From positions 1-47,789 of the forward strand of contig QOOS01000010.1 in the NCBI GenBank assembly GCA_003331425.1: DNA of 47,789 nt, read 5' to 3'. This document shows positions 24,477-33,459 of this stretch, one piece after another. The stretch comes from Candidatus Nitrosopumilus sp. (GTDB taxonomy: Archaea > Thermoproteota > Nitrososphaeria > Nitrososphaerales > Nitrosopumilaceae). The stretch's first letter is position 1. Each line of letters opens with the position of its first letter. The translations under genes were made by a program, and so were the position numbers. Below the pieces are notes generated by a model. That model was not told the DNA's origin. It saw only the letters and a program-made list of their open reading frames with translations, and did not search any database.

Positions 24477-25667
24477 TTAATCCTCTGGTCGTTCGCCCGA
24501 AGGTGCCATTTTCACTAGTTTTGGATCAAATCGTGCTTGGATGTCTACCAGATCTTGTTGTTCTTCCATGACTTTGTCAATGTTTTTGTAGACTGTTGGT
24601 ACTTCATCTAAGCCAGCTGATAGAAGAGTGACTCCTTTGTTTGCAAGGATCTTGTTTGCATCTTCCCAGTTTAGTTCTCTGTGCGCCCGTTTCCTCGACA
24701 TTACTCTTCCAGCACCGTGAGCAGCAGAATTAAGTGATTCAGGTTGTCCTTTTCCTTTAACAACATAAGCAGGTGACGCCATTGAACCTGGAATGATTCC
24801 TAAAACATTTTTTCCGGCAGGTGTTGCACCTTTTCTATGAACGATAAGTTCCTCACCATGATGTGTTTCTTTCCATGCAAAATTGTGATGGTTTTCAACA
24901 TCAAGTAAAACATTAGAACCCAAGTGGTTTGTTACATGTTTATGGATACAAGCATGATTTGCTTTTGCATATTTTCCCATTAGTTCCATTGCATCCCAGT
25001 ATTCTTCTCCTTCTTCGGTATCAAGATCAAGCCATGCTAAATGTTTCAAACGATCCGGAAGTTCATGGTGCATTTTCATTGCTAGTTTTGAATAGTGGTC
25101 GGCAACTGCTGCACCGACACCTCTACTTCCGGAGTGAGACATGAGTGCTAAGTATTTTCCTGGATTTATCCCAAGATTTTTTTCTTTAATTGTAATGGGT
25201 CCAAATTCTACGAAATGATTACCTGATCCTGATGTCCCTAACTGTGAATGAGCTTTACCTTTCAATTTTTTTGTGATAGGAGATACATCCCAGTCTTCAT
25301 CTATGACAGAATGTTCTCGTCGATCTTTGAATTTTGCTCCTACTCCAAACTTTGTTTCAGTCTCTATTGCTTTGGTTAACTGTTCCATTCCGGATTCATT
25401 TTCAAGCATTTCGGGTGGAAGATCCAAGACGGATAGTTTTACTCTGCACGCGATATCAACACCTACGGCATATGGAATTACTGAATTACGAGTTGCTAAG
25501 ACTCCTCCAATGGGTAAGCCGTAGCCAATATGGGAATCTGCCATGAGTGCTCCTGATTCTGATATTGGTAGTTCACATGCATTCTTCATCTGCTGCTGAG
25601 CTTCTTCCATACAGGTACCCCACTGCTTGAATTCTGCGGGTTTATCTCTAAGTGGTTTGTTTTCCAT
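24477..25667 (-). CDS. rtcB: RtcB-family RNA ligase, short divergent subtype
   Basis: A 396-residue RtcB, shorter than the roughly 480-residue archaeal tRNA-splicing ligase. RtcB joins 2',3'-cyclic-phosphate and 5'-OH RNA ends using GTP and Mn. Catalytic positions are kept: D71 and C74 (GVDIACRVK), N150/H151 (GTSGSGNHFVEF), H178 (SHSGSRGVG), a His in DVENHHNFAWKE and H317 (AAHGAGRVMSR), the probable GMP-accepting His. DIACR replaces the usual DIGCG. The G+C content is plainly higher than that of the neighbours, which suggests a gene taken in from another lineage. A GGAAG precedes the ATG, unlike the leaderless genes around it. Confidence 0.9.
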   Translation of the reverse strand: MENKPLRDKPAEFKQWGTCMEEAQQQMKNACELPISESGALMADSHIGYGLPIGGVLATRNSVIPYAVGVDIACRVKLSVLDLPPEMLENESGMEQLTKAIETETKFGVGAKFKDRREHSVIDEDWDVSPITKKLKGKAHSQLGTSGSGNHFVEFGPITIKEKNLGINPGKYLALMSHSGSRGVGAAVADHYSKLAMKMHHELPDRLKHLAWLDLDTEEGEEYWDAMELMGKYAKANHACIHKHVTNHLGSNVLLDVENHHNFAWKETHHGEELIVHRKGATPAGKNVLGIIPGSMASPAYVVKGKGQPESLNSAAHGAGRVMSRKRAHRELNWEDANKILANKGVTLLSAGLDEVPTVYKNIDKVMEEQQDLVDIQARFDPKLVKMAPSGERPED

Positions 25668-25793
25668 CTTCCTACAGAAGACTAATCATCACAGGGATAT
25701 TAGATATTTGTCTTGTATGAATTTCGTCACTACTAATTTAAACTACAATTGCATCAAAAGTAATTTAAAATTGATCAGATACAATTGTAGCAT

Positions 25794-25946
25794 ATGTTAG
25801 ATAAAGCAACAATTACACAAAAAGCAAATCAATTACTTGCAGAATTAAGAGCAAATCCAGATTGGGCAATTGATGAAAAAAATTTCAAACAAGGTTATTT
25901 GAAAGCTTTAGAATGGGTATTGTCAGATACAGGAATTAAGCAATAA
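25794..25946 (+). CDS. Small helical protein (50 aa)
   Basis: An ATG-to-TAA frame that encodes 50 residues: MLDKATITQKANQLLAELRA, then NPDWAIDEKNFKQGYLKALE and WVLSDTGIKQ. It should fold as two helices. Codon use is like true genes here and a TTTAAA element lies about 26 nt upstream (25763-25772). The role is unknown. It lies between rtcB and purB in a gap that is otherwise regulatory DNA. Confidence 0.65.
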   Translation: MLDKATITQKANQLLAELRANPDWAIDEKNFKQGYLKALEWVLSDTGIKQ

Positions 25947-26055
25947 TAGAGGAAAATTCTCATCAAAAGGATTCTCATTAGTGGTTAATCATATAATGAT
26001 CGCAATAACGAATGAAAAAACAAGTAGATTTATTTTCTAATATACAATTACCAAA

Positions 26056-27420
26056 ATGTTGGCAATTTTACCTATTGATAATGGTCGTTATGGGACCAAA
26101 GAAATGATGGATATTTTCAGTGAACAGAAAAAAGTAGATTATCAATTAGAAATAGAAGGAGCTGCTGCAATTTCTCAAAGTGAAATTGGAATGATTTCAA
26201 AAAAAATAGGTAAAGAAATTCACAGAGCTGCAATGTCAGGTAAAATTACTGCAAAAAGAATTAAACAATTGGAAGCAAAAAGTGATCACGATACAGCAGC
26301 ATTAGTAGAATCACTAAGCGAAAAATGTTCTAAAAATGCAAGACCATGGATTCACTATGGCCTAACAAGTAATGATTTAGTTGATACAAGTAATTCCATG
26401 CAAATGAGGGATGCATTACAAATTATTGAACCTAAAGTTGCAAAAATGGCATCAATTCTTGCAAAAAAATCTGTGAAATATGCAAAGATACCAGCAGTAG
26501 GTAGAACTCATGGACAACATGCAAGTATCATTTCATTTGGATTAAAATTTGCTAATTGGGCAGCAGAAATGGCAAAACATGTAGAACGTATTGAAGAAAT
26601 TAAAAAGAGAATTTTAATTTGTAAAACACTAGGAGTTGTTGGAACAGGTTCTCTAATGGGTGCAAAATCACTAGAAGTACAACAAAGAGCTGCAAAGAGA
26701 TTAAAATTATTCCCAGCAGAAGTTACAACACAAGTTGTACCTAGAGAAAGATATGCGGAATATGTATTTGAATTAGCATTAATCGGAGCAACATTAGAAA
26801 AAATTGCAATAGAAATTAGAAATTTACAAAGAACCGAAATTGGAGAAGTTGCAGAACAATTCAAAAAAGGTCAAATGGGAAGCAGTGCAGTTCCTGTTAA
26901 AAGAAATCCAATAAAGAGTGAACGAGTATCATCATTATCAAAATTAGTAAGAAGTCAAGTTGCATTATCTTTTGAAAACATTCCATTATGGCATGAACGA
27001 GATCTTTCAAATTCAGCTAATGAAAGATTTGTCATTCCAACTGTATCAATCTTGGTAGATGAAATGCTAGAAACAATGACTAGAATTATTTCAAATTTGA
27101 TGGTAAATGAAAAAAGAATTGTAGATAACTTGTACATTACAAAAGGACAGATTTTTGCAGAATTTGTTTTAGAGGCACTCATCAAAAAAGGAATTCCAAG
27201 ATTTGTTGCATATAGAGATGTACAAAGAGTTGCATTTGAGGCAAATGATAAAGGAATGTTGTACAAAGATGCAATTAAAAACGATAAAGCATTTACTTCA
27301 AAATTAACAAATAATGAAATCGATGCAATCTTTTTACCAGAAAAACATCTTGGAGCATCACCAAAAATTATTAGTAATGTAGAAAAATCAGTTCATAAAA
27401 CTGTAAAAAAATTTATCTAG
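26056..27420 (+). CDS. purB: Adenylosuccinate lyase
   Basis: Cleaves adenylosuccinate and SAICAR in purine synthesis. The 454-residue protein belongs to the fumarase/aspartase superfamily: early PIDNGRYGTKEM, the THxQ-type GRTHGQHASIISFGLKFANW, and the flexible signature loop GQMGSSAVPVKRNPIKSE with the catalytic Ser. Its C-terminal domain runs through RDVQRVAFEAND. A GATTTATTTTC element about 25 nt upstream supports the ATG at 26056. Its end overlaps the convergent asparagine-synthase-like gene by 8 bp. Confidence 0.95.
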   Translation: MLAILPIDNGRYGTKEMMDIFSEQKKVDYQLEIEGAAAISQSEIGMISKKIGKEIHRAAMSGKITAKRIKQLEAKSDHDTAALVESLSEKCSKNARPWIHYGLTSNDLVDTSNSMQMRDALQIIEPKVAKMASILAKKSVKYAKIPAVGRTHGQHASIISFGLKFANWAAEMAKHVERIEEIKKRILICKTLGVVGTGSLMGAKSLEVQQRAAKRLKLFPAEVTTQVVPRERYAEYVFELALIGATLEKIAIEIRNLQRTEIGEVAEQFKKGQMGSSAVPVKRNPIKSERVSSLSKLVRSQVALSFENIPLWHERDLSNSANERFVIPTVSILVDEMLETMTRIISNLMVNEKRIVDNLYITKGQIFAEFVLEALIKKGIPRFVAYRDVQRVAFEANDKGMLYKDAIKNDKAFTSKLTNNEIDAIFLPEKHLGASPKIISNVEKSVHKTVKKFI

Positions 27421-28168
27421 TTTTCAGTAAGGATTTATGAATTTTAGAACCATATTGTAATGCTTTTTTTCTTTTACTACAAGAAATTTCAGGAACACCA
27501 ACATCACTAGCTAATTTGCGTATGATATGCTTACGATATAGATCATCAGAACTATGAATTTTTTCAGTAATAGGAACAGTTTTGGCATATTCAATAAATT
27601 TAGCAGATAGTAGGGGTTGTAGAATTTTTACATCAAACTCTGAAGCAATAACATTGACAGCTTTCATCATTTTTAATTCATTTTCTAATTTTGAATCCAT
27701 GACCTCATTAATTTTAGTTTGACCACCAACAAAGGCTTCACGATAGGCATTATATCCACAAAATAATTCATCAATACCATTACCAGTAATTACAACATCA
27801 AGATTCAAACTTTTTGCAAGTTTTGAAACATAATGGAAAGCGATACAATTTTCATTCCAAGATAAATTATCAGTATCAATCACTTTGTGAATGTCAGTAG
27901 TAATTTTAGGAAATGTTTCAGGATCAATCTCTAAAACATGGTGGGAATAATTTAGAAATTCATTTACCTCTTTGGAAAATATAATGTCATGAGATTCAGA
28001 AAATCCAATTGTAAGTAAAACTACATCAAAACCCATATCTGTACAAATTTTTGATACTAATGTGCTATCAACACCACCAGAAAAAGCAATACCTATTTTC
28101 TTTTTAGGAACCACTTCAGAAATAGAATTTTGAATATTTTTCAATAAAATTTGATTAGTTGATTCCAT
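27413..28168 (-). CDS. Asparagine-synthase-type ATP pyrophosphatase domain, no glutaminase
   Basis: A 251-residue protein holding only the synthetase domain of the asparagine synthase B family. It has the PP-loop SGGVDST (30-36), VVITGNGIDELFCGYNAYRE with the (G/D)xxDELF motif, and a C-terminal DDLYRKHIIRKLASDVGVPE segment. The N-terminal Cys glutaminase domain is absent. The family makes amides by adenylating a carboxylate; here ammonia may be used directly, or the substrate may not be aspartate. That ammonia is abundant in an ammonia oxidiser is suggestive only. Confidence 0.85.
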   Translation of the reverse strand: MESTNQILLKNIQNSISEVVPKKKIGIAFSGGVDSTLVSKICTDMGFDVVLLTIGFSESHDIIFSKEVNEFLNYSHHVLEIDPETFPKITTDIHKVIDTDNLSWNENCIAFHYVSKLAKSLNLDVVITGNGIDELFCGYNAYREAFVGGQTKINEVMDSKLENELKMMKAVNVIASEFDVKILQPLLSAKFIEYAKTVPITEKIHSSDDLYRKHIIRKLASDVGVPEISCSKRKKALQYGSKIHKSLLKTR

Positions 28169-28280
28169 GTACCCTCATGAAATATCAAAATAAATTTTAC
28201 ATATATTTCCATAAACTATGTGTGCTTAAAGAAAATAGTCTTAAACACGGTAATAATTAACAATTTTACTGAATAATAAA

Positions 28281-28778
28281 ATGGAGCCTGAAGATGTTTT
28301 TAAAAAAAGAAATTTATCAAAAGTTGACTTTGAATATGAAGAATTAATTGGAAGAAATTTTTCAAATACAAATTTAAAAAATGTTGATCTTAAAAATAGA
28401 GATATTCATAATGCTAATTTTAGTGGAGCTGATTTAAGCGGTTCCAATTTGAGTGACACGATATTATTTAATGTGAAATTAAGAGGAGCAAATTTACAAA
28501 ATACAAATCTAAGTAATGCAAAACTTTGGGATACAGACATGTATGGTGTTGATCTAACAAATGCCAATATCAGTGGAGCTGATTTATTTTATGCAGATTT
28601 AAGAAATGCAGATTTAGCTAACACAAATCTAAGTAATGTAAATTTAAGACATACAAATTTTGATGGGGCTACATTTAGCTCAATAGATTTCACTAATGCC
28701 AATTATGATGTAAAAACATTAGATACAATTTCAAAAGACATTAAATCAATTTTAGAAATGCAAGGTAATCTATGGTAA
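28281..28778 (+). CDS. Pentapeptide-repeat protein
   Basis: A 165-residue protein made mostly of A(D/N)LxN pentapeptides, for example ANFSGADLSGSNLSDTILFN and ADLRNADLANTNLSNVNLRH, which fold as a right-handed square beta-helix. About 20 repeats run from residue 30 to 145. Some members mimic DNA and inhibit gyrase, most have no known function. It begins MEPEDVFKKRNLSK, without signal peptide, so it is cytoplasmic. It precedes the pterin genes without a clear link. Confidence 0.93.
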   Translation: MEPEDVFKKRNLSKVDFEYEELIGRNFSNTNLKNVDLKNRDIHNANFSGADLSGSNLSDTILFNVKLRGANLQNTNLSNAKLWDTDMYGVDLTNANISGADLFYADLRNADLANTNLSNVNLRHTNFDGATFSSIDFTNANYDVKTLDTISKDIKSILEMQGNLW

Positions 28779-28823
28779 GAATGGCGTATCAATCTTTTAA
28801 TTTAGCAAACTCTTAAAATTAGT

Positions 28824-29102
28824 ATGATGAGATTATCAGAGACAGAAATCACAGAAGAATTAAAAAAAATAGAGGGATGGGCTATTAAAGATAATAAATT
28901 GCACAAAGAATTTCAATTCGATAGTTTCAATCAGGCATTTGGATTTATGACAAGAGCTGCCATGGAAATTGAAAAAATGAATCATCATCCAGAGTGGTTC
29001 AATGTGTACAATAGAATTACAGTAGATTTAACAACACATGATGCAGGCGGTATAACAAATAACGATATCAATCTTGCTAGAATTTTAAATTCCTTAGTTT
29101 AA
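28824..29102 (+). CDS. 4a-Hydroxytetrahydrobiopterin dehydratase (PCD/DCoH)
   Basis: A 92-residue pterin carbinolamine dehydratase. The family motif appears as [19 protein letters not shown] followed by TTHDAGGIT, with the catalytic His pair and the later His. The N-terminal part has [17 protein letters not shown]. It recycles oxidised pterin cofactor after aromatic hydroxylation, though in archaea the matching hydroxylase is often unclear. A TTTTAATTTAG element is about 26 nt upstream. A PTPS-family gene follows. Confidence 0.93.
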   Translation: MMRLSETEITEELKKIEGWAIKDNKLHKEFQFDSFNQAFGFMTRAAMEIEKMNHHPEWFNVYNRITVDLTTHDAGGITNNDINLARILNSLV

Positions 29103-29166
29103 TCATCGAAAAAATATTCAGGCACATTACAGAATTTATATAATATCCATAGCCAAAAAATTTTAC

Positions 29167-29982
29167 ATGACTACAAACCCTACAATTATTGATTCAGATT
29201 TCAAATATATCGATAAAAAAGGAAATTTGCTTAAAACAAGAACGGAGTTAACAGTTGCTCAAATGCTCACATTTTTAGAAAATGAATATCAATACAATTA
29301 TGAAATTAGTCTAAAAAATGGAACAAAAGTCAAAATTGATTTTAAAACAGAAAAAGGATTAATCGAAGTTATTGATAATGATAAAGATATTGAAAAATAC
29401 AGACAACTCAAAGAAGACTTTCCTGAAGAAAAAATAATGGCAATAGGTCATGCAAAATATACTGCACAAATTAAAGAATTACAAGACATAGTATTTTATG
29501 AAAAAACACCTCAAACGGGTTCAATATTTTTAGATGATGCATCATTTGCATTTGATTATGCACATATTCTTCCATTAGTTGAAAAATGTTCTATCTTACA
29601 TGGACATACGTCTTCAGTAATGGTAGAATTAGTAGGACAAATGAAAAATAATTTGTTAGTTGATTTTGGAATAGCAAAAAAAATCATTAAAGAAGTGATT
29701 AATGATTTTGATCATAAATTTTTCATTAATAGAAAATATCTTAAAAAAGAAGACGATACACATTATCAAATTAGTTTTGATGGACCAAAAGGAATGTTTG
29801 ACTTACAAGTCCCAAAACATACAACATATCTTCTTGAAGGAGAAGCAACAGTTGAAAATCTCTCAAGTGAAATTATTAAATTATTAGCTCCAAAAATGCC
29901 TGAAAACGTGGAAGCAGTCGGAGTTTACATTTACGAAGGATACAACAAGGGTTCTCACATAATTTCCAACATCGAAAGATAA
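29167..29982 (+). CDS. 6-Pyruvoyl-tetrahydropterin synthase/QueD-like protein with an extra N-terminal domain
   Basis: A 271-residue protein. The C-terminal half (about 119-271) is a PTPS/QueD fold with zinc ligands H133, H145 and H147 (FDYAHILP, LHGHTS), Cys141 in KCSILHGH, and FDHKFF. Residues 1-115 are an added domain, including KVKIDFKTEKGLIEVIDND, which recalls restriction-endonuclease-like cores (D, then ExK) but with EVI where ExK would be, so it is probably not a nuclease. The substrate (tetrahydropterin, queuosine/archaeosine precursor, or folate side chain) is open. TTTATATAATA (29135-29145) lies 27 nt upstream. valS follows after three bases. Confidence 0.85.
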   Translation: MTTNPTIIDSDFKYIDKKGNLLKTRTELTVAQMLTFLENEYQYNYEISLKNGTKVKIDFKTEKGLIEVIDNDKDIEKYRQLKEDFPEEKIMAIGHAKYTAQIKELQDIVFYEKTPQTGSIFLDDASFAFDYAHILPLVEKCSILHGHTSSVMVELVGQMKNNLLVDFGIAKKIIKEVINDFDHKFFINRKYLKKEDDTHYQISFDGPKGMFDLQVPKHTTYLLEGEATVENLSSEIIKLLAPKMPENVEAVGVYIYEGYNKGSHIISNIER

Positions 29983-29985
29983 AAA

Positions 29986-32304
29986 ATGGAACCTAAAATT
30001 TCAGAAAAAGCATGGAATCCAGAATTAGAAAAAAATATTCTAAAACAGTGGGAAGAGAACAAAGTTTATGATTTTACACCTAAAGAAGATAATTTTACAA
30101 TAGATACACCACCACCATATCCATCAGGTAGACCATGGCATATTGGTGCAGCAGCACATTACTCTCAAATAGATATGATTGCACGTACAGCAAGAATGGC
30201 TGGAAAAAATGTGTATTTTCCAATAGGTATCGATAGAAATGGATTACCAGTTGAGCTCTATACTGAAAAGAAGCACAAAATAAGAATGAGGGAAACAGAA
30301 CGGGGAGAATTTCTTAATTTGTGTAGAGATGCTTTAGATGATTTAGAAGCAGAAATGATTCTAATCATGAAAAGTTTAGGAATTAGTGGCGATTTTGAAA
30401 ATTACTATAGAACAGATTCAGAAGAATATAGATCATTAACACAATCAACTTTCATTAATTTATGGAAGAAAGGAGAAGTTTATCTTGCAAATAGACCAAA
30501 CAACTATGATTGGGTTTCAGGAACCACAATTGCAGATGCTGAAATAATTTATGATGATTTACAAACAAAACTTGTTTACATGAAATTTAAAATTAAAGAT
30601 ACAGATAAAGAAATTATTATCGCAAGTACAAGACCAGAATTACTTTGTGCATGTAGAACAATTATTGTTAATCCAGAGGATGAAAGATATTCAGAATTTA
30701 TTGGTAAAAAAATAATTGTGCCAATCACTAACGTAGAAGTAGAGTTATCAACACATCATTCAGCAAAACAAGAATTTGGTTCAGGTGCAGTAATGGTTTG
30801 TAGTTATGGTGATCAAAATGATGTTGCATTATTTAGAGAATTACAATTAGAAGAAATAGTTGCTATTGGACTAAATGGAAGAATGACCGATGTTGCAGGT
30901 GATTATGCAGGATTAAAACCAAAACAAGCAAGAACAAAAATCATAGAAGATTTAGAAAATAGAGGATTTGTTGAAAAAATTGAGGATATTGTTCATAGAA
31001 CTCCAATTTCAGAAAGAAGTAAAACTCCAATTGAAATAATTCCTATGGAAGAATATTATCTCAAACAAAAAGATAAAATTGAAAAAATGAAAGAAGTTGG
31101 AAAAGAAATTACTTTTCATCCTACAATGCACAAACAAATTTTGATGAATTGGTTAGAATCAATCAATATTGATTGGCCAATCTCAAGAAGAAGATTTTAT
31201 GGGACAGAAATTCCAATTTGGTATTGTAAAGAATGTTCAGAACCACATGTTCCGGAACCTGGAAAATATTATAGACCATGGAATGAAAAATGTCCAATTA
31301 CCAATTGTACAAAATGTAATTCTAGTGAATTTATTGGTGAAGAAAGAACATTTGATACATGGATGGATTCTAGTGTATCACCGTTATTCATAAGTAAATT
31401 TAGTAGAGATGATGAATTTTTCAAAAAAGTTTATCCTGCTACAATTAGACCTCAGGCAAAAGATATTGTGAGAACCTGGTTGTATTACACATTATTGAGA
31501 TGTGAAGAATTAACAGGAGAAAAACCATGGTCTGAAGCTTGGGTTATGGGATATGGATTAGATGAAAAAGGAATGAAAATGAGTAAAAGTAAAGGTAATG
31601 CAATAGATCCATTACCAGTAATTGAAAAACAAGGTGCAGATACTTTTAGATTTTGGAGTGCCAGTGAGATTAACCACGGATATGACTTTAGATGTAATGA
31701 ACAAAAAATTGACTCAACCAAGAAATTTTTAAGCAAATTGTGGAACGTATCCAGATTTTTATCAAGTTTTCCAGTTATTGATTCAGGAGTTCCAACTGAT
31801 ACAGACAAATGGATTTTATCAGAATTAGACAAATTAGTAAAAGAATGTAAAAAAGGATATGAAGAATATAATTTCTTTATTCCAGCAGTTGCAATTAGAG
31901 AATTCACATGGAATGTATTTGCTGCACACTACATTGAAATGGTAAAAGCAAGAGCATATGGAATTGATTTTTCAGATGAGGAAAGAGATGGTGCAATATT
32001 TACACTTCATAAAACCTTATCAACGATTCTAAAATTATTAGCACCAATTACTCCATTTATTACTGAACATCTTTGGAAAACATTGTATTCCAATGAGAGC
32101 ATTCATCAACAAAAACAAGTTGATTTTGAAAATATAGAGGAACAAACAGAAATAACTAAAGCAATATCAGAATTTAATTCTAAAGTTTGGAATGAAAAGA
32201 AATCTCAAAATTTGTCACTAAAAGATTCAATCAAAATAGACATTCCAGAAATTTTACAACCATTCAAAAAAGATTTGAAATCAATGCATAATTTGTTAGA
32301 TTAA
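29986..32304 (+). CDS. valS: Valyl-tRNA synthetase
   Basis: A 772-residue class I synthetase. The ATP site has DTPPPYPSGRPWHIGAAAHY, where HIGA stands for the usual HIGH, and GMKMSKSKGNAIDP (KMSKS). The editing domain shows IASTRPELLCACRTIIVNPE. A zinc-like CKEC and CTKC pair lies in the catalytic insert. The C-terminal anticodon domain is short, as in archaeal ValS. It starts three bases after the PTPS gene, so it is part of that message. Confidence 0.93.
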   Translation: MEPKISEKAWNPELEKNILKQWEENKVYDFTPKEDNFTIDTPPPYPSGRPWHIGAAAHYSQIDMIARTARMAGKNVYFPIGIDRNGLPVELYTEKKHKIRMRETERGEFLNLCRDALDDLEAEMILIMKSLGISGDFENYYRTDSEEYRSLTQSTFINLWKKGEVYLANRPNNYDWVSGTTIADAEIIYDDLQTKLVYMKFKIKDTDKEIIIASTRPELLCACRTIIVNPEDERYSEFIGKKIIVPITNVEVELSTHHSAKQEFGSGAVMVCSYGDQNDVALFRELQLEEIVAIGLNGRMTDVAGDYAGLKPKQARTKIIEDLENRGFVEKIEDIVHRTPISERSKTPIEIIPMEEYYLKQKDKIEKMKEVGKEITFHPTMHKQILMNWLESINIDWPISRRRFYGTEIPIWYCKECSEPHVPEPGKYYRPWNEKCPITNCTKCNSSEFIGEERTFDTWMDSSVSPLFISKFSRDDEFFKKVYPATIRPQAKDIVRTWLYYTLLRCEELTGEKPWSEAWVMGYGLDEKGMKMSKSKGNAIDPLPVIEKQGADTFRFWSASEINHGYDFRCNEQKIDSTKKFLSKLWNVSRFLSSFPVIDSGVPTDTDKWILSELDKLVKECKKGYEEYNFFIPAVAIREFTWNVFAAHYIEMVKARAYGIDFSDEERDGAIFTLHKTLSTILKLLAPITPFITEHLWKTLYSNESIHQQKQVDFENIEEQTEITKAISEFNSKVWNEKKSQNLSLKDSIKIDIPEILQPFKKDLKSMHNLLD

Positions 32305-32381
32305 AAGGAAAAATATAGATAAAATTAGCACTAGAAGAATAAAATATTAGTTTTAAATATACCAAAAAAGTTTTTTGAATA

Positions 32382-32948
32382 TTGACAAAAGAATACGAAA
32401 GTTTCTTAGATGAATTAAAAATTCAATGTCCAGAATTACCTCAAGGTGATGTTAAAAATATCACAGATGATTCAGGATTGTCTACATTAGATGACTTTAC
32501 AAAGGCTAATTTTGTTAATTTTGAGGCAAAAAGAGAGGACCTCTATAGATTAAGTATGGATATTGAAGCATATGCAGTAAAAAATTATGATCCACTACTT
32601 GCTACATTTGAAACTGAAGCACTTTACAAATATGTCCAAAAAAGATATACGGAAATTTTGAAAAAAATTCCTCATGCTTGGGTAATAGGTGGTTTTGATG
32701 ATCCATTTTTGATTCCACCTGATTCAGTTCCACCAACAGCAGAAATTCTAAGTTGTTTAGATACTAACATTGAAAAAATGTGGATTGTTGTTACTAAAGG
32801 ACCAAATGGCCCATTTGGTTTAGTTGCAGAGGATTTAGGCGGAGATAAATTCAGAGGATTCTTTACAATGGATTCAAAAATTATTGAAAAAGTAATAGAT
32901 ATTATTAACAACACAATGCGTATTGAAATTAACTTTTCAAAAGTTTAA
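32382..32948 (+). CDS. Soluble protein of unknown function
   Basis: A 188-residue protein, not recognised. The N-terminal half is helical (SLYRLSMDIEAYAVKNYD-like segment and TEALYKYVQKRYTEILKKIP). The C-terminal half looks like a compact alpha/beta domain with MWIVVTKGPNGPFGLVAEDL and GFFTMDSKIIEKVIDIINNT, a pattern that could be a small-molecule sensing domain. The start is TTG at 32382 with TTTTAAATAT (32349-32360) about 27 nt upstream. No membrane segments. Confidence 0.7.
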   Translation: MTKEYESFLDELKIQCPELPQGDVKNITDDSGLSTLDDFTKANFVNFEAKREDLYRLSMDIEAYAVKNYDPLLATFETEALYKYVQKRYTEILKKIPHAWVIGGFDDPFLIPPDSVPPTAEILSCLDTNIEKMWIVVTKGPNGPFGLVAEDLGGDKFRGFFTMDSKIIEKVIDIINNTMRIEINFSKV

Positions 32949-32997
32949 TAGAAAATTTTTTTTGAAAATATAAGAAAATAATTAAAAAAAATTAAAA

Positions 32998-33366
32998 TTA
33001 GTTATGTCTTGGTGTTGCAGTTCCAGTCACTTTAACAATTTGTGGGTCTGCGCAGACTTTTTCTATATGTCTTATTCCCATTAAGCCTGAAAAGATAACT
33101 CCATCTCCCCACTTGTTTGTGGAAATTTCTATTGGAAATTTATCTCGGGCTTCCTCTTGTTTTATGTGAAGATCTACACCTTGTTCATATGTTACATCAA
33201 GATGAACATGTGGTATATCTGGACCGACATATTTTTTCAAATTTATCTCAAATAACATTACTCGAATTAGCAATTCCGTATCAATTTTGGGATGAGTGTT
33301 TTTGATCTGTTCAAAAAACTGCTCAAAATATGGTGCTATCGAGCCGGTTGTAGTTTGTTCTGTCAT
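32998..33366 (-). CDS. Small soluble protein of unknown function
   Basis: A 122-residue protein with no recognised family. It contains LLIRVMLFEINLKKYVGPDI, a His-containing strand IPHVHLDVTYEQGVDLHIKQ and WGDGVIFSGLMGIRHIEKV. No Cys knuckle or membrane segment. AAATATAATAA about 25 nt upstream on the minus strand supports the ATG at 33366 as leaderless. It lies between a convergent gene and pdxT, and does not look coupled to either. Confidence 0.68.
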   Translation of the reverse strand: MTEQTTTGSIAPYFEQFFEQIKNTHPKIDTELLIRVMLFEINLKKYVGPDIPHVHLDVTYEQGVDLHIKQEEARDKFPIEISTNKWGDGVIFSGLMGIRHIEKVCADPQIVKVTGTATPRHN

Positions 33367-33459
33367 GTACCTTCTTGAATTTTATTATATTTAATTGGTA
33401 ATAAACCTGTAATCTAGTGCCAAAATTATACCCAATAGGGATAATCCTCTATTATTCAA

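Noticed and set aside
24477-25667. The higher-G+C rtcB as part of a mobile element
   Set aside because: No transposase, integrase, terminal repeats or attachment-site duplication are visible around it.
29167-29520. N-terminal domain of the PTPS protein as an active nuclease
   Set aside because: The Lys of the ExK motif is not present (EVI instead), so I kept only a possible fold similarity.
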